Below are positions 51,681 through 59,816 of a stretch of DNA of 64,000 nucleotides, piece after piece (the first letter of the stretch is position 1; each line of letters begins with the position of its first letter). Below the pieces are notes generated by a model. That model did no database searches. It had not been told where the DNA came from and was given only the letters and a program-made list of their open reading frames with translations. Position numbers and translations under genes: made by a program. The DNA is from Thermohalobaculum sp038534135. GTDB taxonomy: Bacteria; Pseudomonadota; Alphaproteobacteria; Rhodobacterales; Rhodobacteraceae. The stretch lies in assembly GCA_038534135.1 (NCBI GenBank), contig JBCAXJ010000019.1:1-64000 (forward strand). The letters run 5' to 3'.

Positions 51681-51983
51681 TCAGGCCAGATCGTCCTTTG
51701 CCTCGACCAGATAGTGGTAGCTTGTCGATCCCGCGGTGCGCACCGTGAGATGCGGGACATAGTCCGGGTCTGCCACGAACGCTGTCGCGGCCTCCTTCGA
51801 GGGCCATTCGATAACGATCCTCAGCGCCGCCGGAGTGTCCGGACCTTCGATCTGCTCGTGGGTCGCGGTCCGGGCGAGATACCGGCCACCATGTTTCGCG
51901 ACCAGTGCATTCGCCGGTCCGATATAGGCCGGGATCCAGTCATCATTGGTTGGGGTCACGGCAAGGATCGAAAAATATGCCAT
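51681..51983 (-). CDS. DUF1330 family protein
   Basis: 100 residues from ATG 51983 (GGAG eight bases upstream). A small alpha/beta barrel: MAYFSILAVTPTNDDWIPAY, HGGRYLARTATHEQIEG, LRIVIEWPSKEAATAFVADP. Members are dimeric ferredoxin-like proteins of unknown activity. First gene of the unit divergent from LysR. Confidence 0.85.
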   Translation of the reverse strand: MAYFSILAVTPTNDDWIPAYIGPANALVAKHGGRYLARTATHEQIEGPDTPAALRIVIEWPSKEAATAFVADPDYVPHLTVRTAGSTSYHYLVEAKDDLA

Positions 51984-52059
51984 CGGGCTGCTCCGGTTTT
52001 GTGGGTGATCCTCGCGTGGCCGAGGCATCTTCGGGATATCGTTTTCTTGTCTTCCAAAT

Positions 52060-52098
52060 AAACTGGATTGAACGAGATTCAGAATTCGGAAACTGGAT
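52060..52098. promoter_or_regulatory. Candidate LysR operator: direct repeats
   Basis: AAACTGGAT occurs at 52060-52068 and again at 52090-52098, 30 bp apart (about three helical turns), just before the LysR start and across from the divergent DUF1330 promoter. The region also contains the palindrome GAATTC. Confidence 0.4.
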
Positions 52099-52106
52099 AT
52101 AATCAG

Positions 52107-53015
52107 ATGGACACCGACAATCTCCGGCTCTTCGTGCTGGCCGCTGAGAAGCTCAATATCAGCGCGGCGGGCCGCGCGCTCGGCTATGCGCCTGCGGTTG
52201 CGGGTGCGCGACTGGCGAAACTCGAGCGCAGCCTTGGCGCCGACCTGCTCATCCGATCGACGCGCAAGGTCTCGCTGTCGACCGAAGGTGCAGAGTTCCT
52301 GCCGTTCGCACGCGAGATCCTCGCCCAAGAGGATAGCGCGCGGGCCGTGATGGGTCTGGGCCAGTCCGATCCGTCCGGAACGCTGCGCTTTGCGGCACCG
52401 AGCAGCTTTGCGCAGCGCTACATCGTCCCGATCGTCTCGGACTTCCTCGCGCTCTATCCCGGGATCAATCTTGACCTCAGGCTTTCCGACACGCGGTTCG
52501 ATCTGATCGAAGGGAGTTACGATCTCGCCCTGCGCAATACCGAGTTGGAGGACAGCAGCCTGCGCGGCCGAAAACTCGCGGACGACCGGCGCTGTCTGTG
52601 CGCATCCCCGGCGTATCTTAACCGCTACGGTGTGCCGAAAGAGCCCGAGGATCTGGCGAACCACCAATTAATCGCGTTCGTCGACCATACGCCCCGGCGT
52701 TTGCGCCGCGCAGACGGCACGCAGGCCAGCTTTGACCCGCGCGAAGGCAACTGTCGACTGACCCTGAATGACGGCCTCAGTCAGAAACTCGCCACGCTTG
52801 CCGGTGCCGGAATCTCGGTGAATTCCGCGTGGAGCGTTCACCAAGACCTGCAGGACGGCAGCTTGGTGCATGTCCTGCCAGACTGCGAGGTCGATGATCA
52901 GTCCGTACTTTGGCTTGTCTACCCCAGGTCCAATGTTCTGACCGCAAAAGTTCGGGTGTTCATCGACTTCCTGCTGGACCGCATCGGCCGAAATCCCCCG
53001 TGGTCGTTAACCTAA
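52107..53015 (+). CDS. LysR-family transcriptional regulator
   Basis: 302 residues from ATG 52107. N-terminal winged HTH NLRLFVLAAEKLNISAAGRA, then RLAKLERSLGADLLIRSTRK; effector domain from about residue 90 (GTLRFAAPSSFAQRYIVP; LDLRLSDTRFDLIEGSYDLA; AGAGISVNSAWSV). Typical of the regulators of the ArgP/DsdC-like AaeR-type group. Divergent from DUF1330-SDR across 123 bp, the classic arrangement for a LysR regulator controlling its neighbour. Confidence 0.92.
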   Translation: MDTDNLRLFVLAAEKLNISAAGRALGYAPAVAGARLAKLERSLGADLLIRSTRKVSLSTEGAEFLPFAREILAQEDSARAVMGLGQSDPSGTLRFAAPSSFAQRYIVPIVSDFLALYPGINLDLRLSDTRFDLIEGSYDLALRNTELEDSSLRGRKLADDRRCLCASPAYLNRYGVPKEPEDLANHQLIAFVDHTPRRLRRADGTQASFDPREGNCRLTLNDGLSQKLATLAGAGISVNSAWSVHQDLQDGSLVHVLPDCEVDDQSVLWLVYPRSNVLTAKVRVFIDFLLDRIGRNPPWSLT

Positions 53016-53212
53016 TTCCTCGCTACAAGCAGATCGATCAGCGCGCCAACACGATCGCTATTTTTATACATTAACAAAATAATACCTAAAACTTTAACTA
53101 TCTTCCGTTTAATACTTCGTTAAGGACAAAAAATAAGCTATTAACCGTCCTTGGAAACCAAGTCTTCCAGCTTTTGCGCTGATATGAACGGCGTGAGTTT
53201 TGGGGGCAAGAC

Positions 53213-54223
53213 ATGAAATCGATGAAGATCGTAACCACGTTTGCCGTGGGGGTACTAGTATTGTCTGGCGCAGCCCGAGCCGACGTCGAGCGCGACGGTT
53301 TCAAGTGGCTGTCCGAGAACAGGGACATCATGGCAGAAGGTGCCATCTGGAACGATCGTATTGGCGATGGCCAGGATCGTTACAAGACCGGCGGCATGAC
53401 CCAGTCCTGGGTCTTTCCCGAGACGCTGTTCCTTGACGAGCGGTTGATCCCGGGCAGTGTTTCGGCCTTCGAGCTACAGGGACGCGGCTTCATCGCGACA
53501 CCCGACAACACCCAGGCAGGCGGCGGCGTCAACGATCGGCCGTTTGTCCAGTATGTCGGCGTCGGCGCCTATCTGCGATCATGGGACCGTCCGGACCGGA
53601 TCGATGCAACGACAACCGGCGTGCTCGAAACCCGGGCCGGTGTCGAGATCGGATGGCAGGGGGAACCGCTGCCCTTGTTCGAAATCCAGGAGGCGCTGCA
53701 CGACGATACCCAGGTGGCGCTTTCATCGGCAAACACCGTCGACGGCGAGTTTCTGGTCAATCTGGAACTTGAAGGCGTCTATCGCCGTCAAAGCTCGACC
53801 CGGTATCTCGATCTCGACATCGCACCCTTCGTTCGCGTGTCAACCGGCATGCGGGAGAACAGCATCCGGGGCGGCATGGATGTCATCATCGGATCGTCGC
53901 TTGCGGCCCGCACCTGGAACCGCGAACCGGCGATCGGTGCACTGCTGCCGGGCGGCTCGCAGCAGCGCGGCGGTTTCCACTGGGCGCTCTGGATCGGCGG
54001 CGATGTCGGGTACATCGCATCGGACGTCTTCCTTGACGGCGGCTTCACCGCCGACGGGCCCGACGTCGGGCGCGAAGAGCTTACCACGCGTTTTCGCGCC
54101 GGGTTGATGCTGGAATACGACCCGTTCGCCATCGTCTATTCGATCAACTGGCTGAGCCCCGAGTTTGACCTTCAGCCCGAGGGCCAACTGATCGGCGCCG
54201 TGTCCTTGAAGTATCGATTCTGA
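53213..54223 (+). CDS. LpxR/DUF2219-like outer-membrane protein
   Basis: 336 residues from ATG 53213 (GGGGGC upstream). Signal peptide IVTTFAVGVLVLSGAARA. The mature start contains EGAIWNDRIGDGQDRYKTGG, which recalls the ND...DRxYTxG block of LpxR lipid A 3'-O-deacylase and roseobacter LpxR-like proteins. Alternating hydrophobic/polar strands and the C-terminal Phe in SLKYRF indicate an outer-membrane beta-barrel. The catalytic residues cannot be aligned with certainty, so activity is open. The 197 bp upstream (53016-53212) are strikingly A/T-rich. Confidence 0.7.
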   Translation: MKSMKIVTTFAVGVLVLSGAARADVERDGFKWLSENRDIMAEGAIWNDRIGDGQDRYKTGGMTQSWVFPETLFLDERLIPGSVSAFELQGRGFIATPDNTQAGGGVNDRPFVQYVGVGAYLRSWDRPDRIDATTTGVLETRAGVEIGWQGEPLPLFEIQEALHDDTQVALSSANTVDGEFLVNLELEGVYRRQSSTRYLDLDIAPFVRVSTGMRENSIRGGMDVIIGSSLAARTWNREPAIGALLPGGSQQRGGFHWALWIGGDVGYIASDVFLDGGFTADGPDVGREELTTRFRAGLMLEYDPFAIVYSINWLSPEFDLQPEGQLIGAVSLKYRF

Positions 54224-54243
54224 GCAGCGTTGGGGCGCTCGGG

Positions 54244-54271
54244 CCGGTCGGGAGCAATCCCGGCCGGTTTT
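54244..54271 (+). terminator. Rho-independent terminator
   Basis: CCGGTCGGGA (54244-54253) pairs with TCCCGGCCGG (54258-54267, one G-T) around GCAA, followed by TTTTCTATTTTTC. It ends the LpxR-like gene. Confidence 0.85.
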
Positions 54272-54384
54272 CTATTTTTCTTCGCGGTTTACTGTCCGTT
54301 CTTCGCGCAAAGATCGAGCCGCTCCCCCGTTCGATACCCGCATAGCGCGAAAGCTGCGCCGCACTTTGCCAGTCCATGATAAAG

Positions 54385-54402
54385 ACTCGGTATTTTCCGA
54401 GT
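54385..54402. promoter_or_regulatory. Palindromic operator candidate ahead of the TRAP operon
   Basis: ACTCGG-TATTTT-CCGAGT is a perfect 6-6-6 inverted repeat. TTGACA (54409-54414), a possible -35 element, starts six bases later. The dctP ATG is at 54516. A repressor site (for example of a GntR/IclR-type regulator) is plausible. Confidence 0.45.
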
Positions 54403-54515
54403 AAAGCGTTGACACTGCAGCACCCTCCCGTTTGACTGCCTTCGCCCGGCCGGTACAACGTCCGGCCATCATATGCGATGCAGGCGGTAAAGCCTGCGGT
54501 ACAGGGAGGAACTCG

Positions 54516-55574
54516 ATGAAGTTCGATCTTTTCAAGAAGGTCGGTGCTCTTGCACTTGCCGCAACCGCTGTCGTTGCGATGTCGGCTGCCGAAGCCGACG
54601 CCAAGAAAGTCCGCTGGAAAATGCACTCGGCATTCGGCAAGAACGTCGCGGTCATCGGCCCGGTCGGCTATCGGATCGCCGACATGGTGCGCGCGATGTC
54701 CGGCGGCGACTTCGACATCAAGGTGTTCGAGCCGGGCGCACTCGCCGGTGGCTATGCCTACTTTGACCCGATCAGCCAGGGCGCCTTCGAAGCCGCGTAC
54801 GGCACACCGGGTGCAAACCAGGGCAAGAACTCGGCCTTCGCATTTGCCTCGACCTGGCCGTTCGGCCCGGGCGCATTGGAATTCAACGCCTGGATCAAGC
54901 AGGGCGGCGGAGAGCAGATCATCTCTGACCTCTATGCCAAGGACGGCATCAAGTACTTCTATTGCGGCATGATCCCGCCCGAGACATCAGGCTGGTTCCG
55001 TGAGCCGATCGAAAGCCTCGACCAGCTCAAGGGCCTGAAGATGCGTTTCTTCGGCATGGGCGCCAAGGTCATGCAGAAGTTCGGTGTGGCAACGCAGCAG
55101 CTTGCTGGCGGCGACATCTACCCGGCACTGGAACTGGGCACGATCGACGCGACCGAATTCTCGATGCCCGCCATTGACCGGACGCTCGGCTTCTACCAGA
55201 TCGCGAAGTACAACTACTTCCCGGGCTGGCACCAGCAGTCGACCACCAACGAGATCCTCGTCAACATGGACGCATGGAACAAGCTTGAGCCTGAGCATCA
55301 GGCAATGTTCCAGACCGCTTGCGATGCAAACTTCATGCACGAGCTTGCCGAAGGTGAAGCGCTGCAGTCCGCAGCCATGATCGCCAACGAAAAGGACGGC
55401 GTGACCATGGTCACTTGGCCGGACGAGGTCATCGACCAGCTGCGTGAGAAGTGGGAAGAAGTTCTGGCAGAAGAGCTGGCAGCCAACCCGGACGTCAAGA
55501 CAATGTGGGACAGCTACACCGAGTTCCACGAGGCCTACCAGGTCTGGGGCTCGCGCGGTTACCTGAAGAACTGA
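54516..55574 (+). CDS. dctP: TRAP transporter substrate-binding protein (DctP family)
   Basis: 352 residues; AGGGAGGAA precedes ATG 54516. Signal peptide KVGALALAATAVVAMSAAEA. DctP landmarks: the Arg-containing helix LKGLKMRFFGMGAKVM (Arg binds the carboxylate), GGDIYPALELGTIDATEFSM, YFPGWHQQSTTNEILVNMDAW. It binds an organic acid in the periplasm for the permease encoded next. Sequence style resembles the 2-oxoacid/mannitol-type TRAP binding proteins, but the ligand cannot be assigned. Confidence 0.94.
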   Translation: MKFDLFKKVGALALAATAVVAMSAAEADAKKVRWKMHSAFGKNVAVIGPVGYRIADMVRAMSGGDFDIKVFEPGALAGGYAYFDPISQGAFEAAYGTPGANQGKNSAFAFASTWPFGPGALEFNAWIKQGGGEQIISDLYAKDGIKYFYCGMIPPETSGWFREPIESLDQLKGLKMRFFGMGAKVMQKFGVATQQLAGGDIYPALELGTIDATEFSMPAIDRTLGFYQIAKYNYFPGWHQQSTTNEILVNMDAWNKLEPEHQAMFQTACDANFMHELAEGEALQSAAMIANEKDGVTMVTWPDEVIDQLREKWEEVLAEELAANPDVKTMWDSYTEFHEAYQVWGSRGYLKN

Positions 55575-55620
55575 GCCCAGGGGTTACCGCCAACGCGGCA
55601 ACCCTGCAGCCAAAGATGAC

Positions 55621-55645
55621 GACCGGCGCGTACCATGCGCCGGTC
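55621..55645 (+). promoter_or_regulatory. Intra-operon hairpin between dctP and dctQ
   Basis: GACCGGCGC (55621-55629) pairs perfectly with GCGCCGGTC (55637-55645), loop of seven, no T run. Such hairpins often stabilise the upstream binding-protein mRNA or reduce permease expression. Confidence 0.6.
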
Positions 55646-55726
55646 GACGCATGACGGCCCAGAGACCTGGCAAACCAGGCGGCATGGCCGTCCCAACAAC
55701 AACCAAGAACCAACGGGTGAGGGGCA

Positions 55727-56383
55727 ATGGGAGCGCTGTTAAGTCTCGGCGACGTACTGGACCGGATTTCGCGCAGTGTCGGTAAGGCCGCGAGTTTTCT
55801 GATCCTGCCACTGATATTCCTGATCATGTTCGACGTGATCACGCGCAAGATCGACTACATCAAAGAAGCGTCTGCCGAGATCACGATCAACTACGGCTTC
55901 TCGGTGTCGTTCATTCTGCAGGATCTGCAGTGGCACGTGCATGGCGCGCTGATGCTGCTGACATTCGGCTTCGGCTATCTCGCCAACAGCCATGTCCGCG
56001 TTGATATCTTTCGCGAGGGCCTCGGCCGCCGCAGCCAGGTCTGGGTCGAATCCTTCGGCATTCTGATTTGCGCCGTGCCCTTCCTGCTTCTGATGATCTG
56101 GTTCTCCTACGTCATGGCCTCGGCGTCCTTCGCACAAGGCGAAGGGTCCGAAAGCCAGGTTGGCCTGGGCTGGCGCTGGATCATCAAGTCGTTCTTGATC
56201 TGGGGCTTCCTCATCGCCCTGATGGCCGCACTCGCGACCCTGTTCCGATGTTTGAACTTCCTGTTCGGAAATTACGAACAGCAGGCCATCGCCGAGGATC
56301 AACTGCAATTCTTCACGGATGTCGAAACTCTGCCCAAAGTGGTGCTGGAGGATGAAGAACCGAAGGCCGGGGGGAGAGCCTGA
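55727..56383 (+). CDS. dctQ: TRAP transporter small permease (DctQ)
   Basis: 218 residues; GAGGGGC precedes ATG 55727. Four hydrophobic segments as expected for DctQ (SFLILPLIFLIMFDVITRK; WHVHGALMLLTFGFGYLA; FGILICAVPFLLLMIWFSYV; IIKSFLIWGFLIALMAAL). FREGLGRRSQVWVES is the conserved cytoplasmic region. The stop overlaps the dctM start by one base (TGATG). Confidence 0.93.
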   Translation: MGALLSLGDVLDRISRSVGKAASFLILPLIFLIMFDVITRKIDYIKEASAEITINYGFSVSFILQDLQWHVHGALMLLTFGFGYLANSHVRVDIFREGLGRRSQVWVESFGILICAVPFLLLMIWFSYVMASASFAQGEGSESQVGLGWRWIIKSFLIWGFLIALMAALATLFRCLNFLFGNYEQQAIAEDQLQFFTDVETLPKVVLEDEEPKAGGRA

Positions 56384-58263
56384 TGGAAATGCTTGCGGAA
56401 TGGTGGGACTGGTTTCTCTGGGATCACCTCTACGAGTACATCGGCGCCTATATGTTCCTGGCGCTGGCGCTGACGCTCTTCACCGGCCTGCCGGTTGCAT
56501 TCGCCCTTGGTGGTGTCTCCGTCGTGTTCGGCATGATTTCGATCTGGCTCGAGATCTTTGACATCAACATCTACTTCGCGGTTGTGAATCGGATCTGGGG
56601 CGGGGACGGTGCCTCGGGCGCCGTGCAGAACCCGATACTGGTGGCGATCCCGTGCTTCGTGTTCATGGGCACGATGCTGGAGAAATCCCGTGTCGCAGCC
56701 GATCTGCTGCACATTCTCCAGATCATGCTGAAACGCGTGCCGGGCGGCCTGGCCCTGTCGGTGACGGTCATGGGCACGATCATGGCAGCGACGACCGGTA
56801 TCATCGGTGCCTCGGTCGTCATGATGACCCTTCTGGCCCTGCCGACCATGCTGAAGCGGGGATACTCGCCCGAACTGGCTACGGGTACCATCGCGGCCTC
56901 GGCCACGCTTGGCATCCTGATCCCGCCGTCGATCATGCTGGTCTTGATGGCTTCACTGCTCGCGGTGTCGGTGGGTAACCTCTTCATCGGCGCACTGCTG
57001 CCGGGTCTGGCGCTGTCGGCGCTTTACTTCCTCTACATTCTGACGCGCGCGACGCTGAACCCATCAATCGCCCCGAGGATCGACGAGGATGAGATCGATC
57101 TGAAGCCGACAAACATGTCGAACCTGATCATCTTTCTTGTCGGTTCGGGTCTGCTTATCGCAGCGGATGTGATCTTCGAGGTCGCCGGGTTCTATGCCGA
57201 AGACATCAACTGGCAGCTGATGACCATCCTTGGCATCTTCTTCCTGGCGATGTGGGTCGGTAAGCGCGAAGGCAACACGCTGCTCGGCGGGATCCTGAAA
57301 GGTTTCGTGCCGCCGATCTTCCTGATCATCCTGGTGCTGGGCTCGATCTTCGCCGGTTGGGCGACGCCGACTGAAGCCGCTGGCGTCGGTGCTTTTGGCT
57401 CACTTGTGCTGGCCTTCGTGAACGGGACGCTCACCTGGCAGGTGCTCAAGGAAGTGTGTCACCGGACCGGTCTCACCGTCGCGATGATCTTCTTCATCTT
57501 CGTTGGTGCGACCGCGTTTTCGACCATCTTCCGGAACGTCTATGGCGAAGAGCTGATCATCCACTTCATCGAGTGGCTGCAACTATCGCCTTGGAACCTG
57601 CTGTTCCTGCTGATGTTCGCGGTCTTCCTGCTCGGCTTCTTCTTCGATTTCCTCGAGATCACGCTGATCATCCTGCCGGTGTTCGATCCGGTGATCAGGA
57701 CGCTGGCGCCGGTCTTTGCCGATCACCTCGGGATCGAGGTCATCACGCAGACGCAACAGACGAAGGAGTTTCTGGAAGCGCAGGTCATATACTGGTTCGC
57801 CATCCTTGTGGCGGTGAACCTGCAAACCAGCTTCCTGACGCCACCGTTCGGATTCGCGCTGTTCTACATGAAGGGTGTGGCTCCCAGCAGCGTGAAGATG
57901 CAGGAGATCTACAAAGGGATCATTCCCTTCGTGACCCTGCAGGTGATCGGTATGCTGATTGTGCTGACCTTCCCGCGGCTGGCGACGCAGCTTCCGTATG
58001 AAGCCGGGCTGTCGCGAATACCCTGGGGCGTCGAGTGGTCCTTTGCCGATAGCGAGTTCGAGCGACGAAAACAGGCTGAACTTGTCCGAATGAATGACGC
58101 GCTGAACAGCAAGACATCAATGCGCGGCAACGAGATCGAGGACGAGGTCGAGGTGTTCAGCGACAAGTATCTCGGCAACGAGAGCCTCGATTTCCGCGCC
58201 ATGTCTGAAGAGATCAATGCGCGGATCAAGGCTCTGGAAGAGGCCAATCCACGCGATAACTGA
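56383..58263 (+). CDS. dctM: TRAP transporter large permease (DctM), extended
   Basis: 626 residues, about 190 longer than the usual ~430. The N-terminal half is ordinary DctM (LTGLPVAFALGGVSVVFGMI; GTIMAATTGIIGASVVMMTL; TIAASATLGILIPPSIMLVL). An added segment near residues 225-300 contributes extra membrane helices (LIIFLVGSGLLIAADVIFEV; TILGIFFLAMWVGKREG), and the last ~85 residues form a charged cytoplasmic tail (NEIEDEVEVFSDKYLGNESL). Overlaps dctQ. Confidence 0.93.
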   Translation: MEMLAEWWDWFLWDHLYEYIGAYMFLALALTLFTGLPVAFALGGVSVVFGMISIWLEIFDINIYFAVVNRIWGGDGASGAVQNPILVAIPCFVFMGTMLEKSRVAADLLHILQIMLKRVPGGLALSVTVMGTIMAATTGIIGASVVMMTLLALPTMLKRGYSPELATGTIAASATLGILIPPSIMLVLMASLLAVSVGNLFIGALLPGLALSALYFLYILTRATLNPSIAPRIDEDEIDLKPTNMSNLIIFLVGSGLLIAADVIFEVAGFYAEDINWQLMTILGIFFLAMWVGKREGNTLLGGILKGFVPPIFLIILVLGSIFAGWATPTEAAGVGAFGSLVLAFVNGTLTWQVLKEVCHRTGLTVAMIFFIFVGATAFSTIFRNVYGEELIIHFIEWLQLSPWNLLFLLMFAVFLLGFFFDFLEITLIILPVFDPVIRTLAPVFADHLGIEVITQTQQTKEFLEAQVIYWFAILVAVNLQTSFLTPPFGFALFYMKGVAPSSVKMQEIYKGIIPFVTLQVIGMLIVLTFPRLATQLPYEAGLSRIPWGVEWSFADSEFERRKQAELVRMNDALNSKTSMRGNEIEDEVEVFSDKYLGNESLDFRAMSEEINARIKALEEANPRDN

Positions 58264-58274
58264 CGGGACCGGTA

Positions 58275-58295
58275 GGGTGGGCGCATCGCCCACCC
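58275..58295 (+). terminator. Hairpin after the TRAP operon; member of the palindromic repeat group
   Basis: GGGTGGGCG (58275-58283) pairs perfectly with CGCCCACCC (58287-58295), loop CAT. No T run. GGGTGGGCG is shared with the loops of repeat copies 1 and 3. Confidence 0.6.
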
Positions 58296-59061
58296 ATGCC
58301 AAAGGGCCGCGAGGCCGAAGCGTATGCTCCGGAACGGTTGCTGGAAATCTCGGGAAGGGATCGGGCAATTGACCACCTGATATCGGTCGTCTGCCCGCTT
58401 GGGATGCGAACCCTCAGACTCGCAAAACGGCGGCTGGCCAGCCACCTGAACGCTACTTTCACACGTGCCTCGTGCACAGAGGCGACGGCAACCTGAAAAG
58501 AGGTCTCCCTCCCTGCCCTCGGCTGCCGTTCGTCGCGACGTTTGAAGACCCGCGTGCGAGCCTCCGCATATGCGCGGGCCGGTCTACGGTCCAGAAGCTA
58601 AAACTTGATTAAATTGCAGGCTGTTGCGGACCCAGCGTGCGCTTGTTTCTCGGCATGAACGGCCTGGATGACCCGCGATAGCGTTGTCTTGAACCGAGGC
58701 TTTGAATTTGAGCAGCGTTGTAAGTCTCGGCGGAGCGCGCCGTGCTGGAAACGCTCTGTTTGCACCCGAAGGGCATCGATCAATTCTGGCGGAGCAGCTG
58801 ACCATGGCTCCTTCTCAGAGGTGAGCACCACTGAGGCCTGTGTGGGACATCCGGCCCCCCGGTCCCGGTCGAAGCCTTGGCCGAAGTGCCCTTGAGCAAG
58901 TCGTTGCAGCGCCTCTGGGGCCGTTGGGACCGATCCACCGGTACAGGTCCAACGTACGCCGCCACGCGGGGAAGTTCATGGCTGAGAAACGCGGCATAGC
59001 GTGCAAGGCAATCAGGGTCCTCAAGCAATCGCTGCGCTTTATCAACCACGACAACTCGGCG
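58296..59061. other. Long non-coding or decayed stretch, possible gene remnant
   Basis: About 770 bp with no convincing gene. On the minus strand, directly downstream of the GFA gene (about 58800-59050), two frames read protein-like fragments (RLLEDPDCLARYAAFLSHEL in one; DLYRWIGPNGPRGA in another) that would join only through a frameshift, suggesting a decayed gene. The family is not recognised. The left part (58300-58800) shows no RNA gene that I can fold with confidence. Confidence 0.3.
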
Positions 59062-59514
59062 TCACGGATCAGCGGCGGGGTTCAGAACTGTCCGTGCGCT
59101 CATCTGGCAGCGCTCGAGATCGTCGTCGATCACAAGCCAGGGCAACCGGTTCTGGTCATGAGCATGAACTTTTGGCGCGAATTGTGCGGCCTGGTCGAGC
59201 AACCCGAGCGCAATGTACACCTGTCCCGGCAGATAATCGTAGCGGCCGGTTAGTGGAGATCCGCAGACCCGGCAGAACGACCGGGTCACTCCCGGATTGG
59301 CGCAGACCTTGGCGCCTTCGTCAGGTGTGAAGGTTACTGCGGCTTCATTGAACGCCGCGAAGGCCGCGACCGGTGCCCCGGTGACGCGGCGGCAATCGGA
59401 GCAATGGCAATAGGCGCTCGTCATCGGCGGTTCGGAGGTGCTGATCTGAACCGCGCCGCAATAGCACCGCCCCGTGATCACTGCCCTGGTGCTTTCGTCC
59501 GTCACGCTTCTCAC
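59062..59514 (-). CDS. GFA (glutathione-dependent formaldehyde-activating)/CENP-V family protein
   Basis: 150 residues from GTG 59514, overlapping the moaD-like stop (GTGA); a GTG at 59505 is possible. Zinc-site cysteines are in RCYCGAVQI, YCHCSDCRRVTGAP and FCRVCGSPLTGRYD, the standard GFA arrangement. Such proteins bind S-(hydroxymethyl)glutathione or other adducts; most are uncharacterised. Last gene of the molybdenum hydroxylase operon. Confidence 0.9.
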   Translation of the reverse strand: MRSVTDESTRAVITGRCYCGAVQISTSEPPMTSAYCHCSDCRRVTGAPVAAFAAFNEAAVTFTPDEGAKVCANPGVTRSFCRVCGSPLTGRYDYLPGQVYIALGLLDQAAQFAPKVHAHDQNRLPWLVIDDDLERCQMSARTVLNPAADP

Positions 59515-59765
59515 CCGCCGGCGATGCGCGGCAAAAGGATGATCTCGTTCTCGGGCGCGATCGGCTGGAAGAGCGACTCGGTATAGATCCGCCCATCCAC
59601 CGACACCGAAACGCGGCTGTCCAGATCCTCGCCCAGTGCAGGGTGCTGTGCCAGGAGTTCACGGAAAAGATCGCGGATGGTTGCCGCTTCCAGATCGATC
59701 GACGCAGCGCCCCCCGTGAACTGGGTCAGCGAACCATAAAGCTGCACTGTGACGAGGTCGGCCAT
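59511..59765 (-). CDS. MoaD/ThiS-family sulfur-carrier protein
   Basis: 84 residues. GGGAGGG precedes ATG 59765. Beta-grasp fold, ending in the essential Gly-Gly (LLPRIAGG), which would be thiocarboxylated. MoaD donates sulfur for molybdopterin synthesis with MoaE; there is no moaE nearby. It lies 51 bp after the molybdenum-hydroxylase large subunit gene, so a dedicated role in cofactor supply or sulfuration is likely but inferred. Confidence 0.85.
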   Translation of the reverse strand: MADLVTVQLYGSLTQFTGGAASIDLEAATIRDLFRELLAQHPALGEDLDSRVSVSVDGRIYTESLFQPIAPENEIILLPRIAGG

Positions 59766-59777
59766 TACCCTCCCTAG

Positions 59778-59799
59778 CCCTCCCCAAGCGCGGGGAGGG
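59778..59799. repeat. GC-rich palindrome between large-subunit and moaD-like genes
   Basis: CCCTCCCC (59778-59785) pairs with GGGGAGGG (59792-59799), loop of six. It is similar in placement and composition to the other intra-operon palindromes, though not identical. Confidence 0.5.
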
Positions 59800-59816
59800 T
59801 CCAGATCGCATCCGGA

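Noticed and set aside
58380..58470. tRNA-like sequence (GGGATGCGAACCC) in the spacer after dctM
   Set aside because: No acceptor, D-arm or anticodon arm can be folded on either strand around it.
58840..59253. 137-codon plus-strand frame
   Set aside because: Overlaps the well-supported GFA gene antisense and has no motif.
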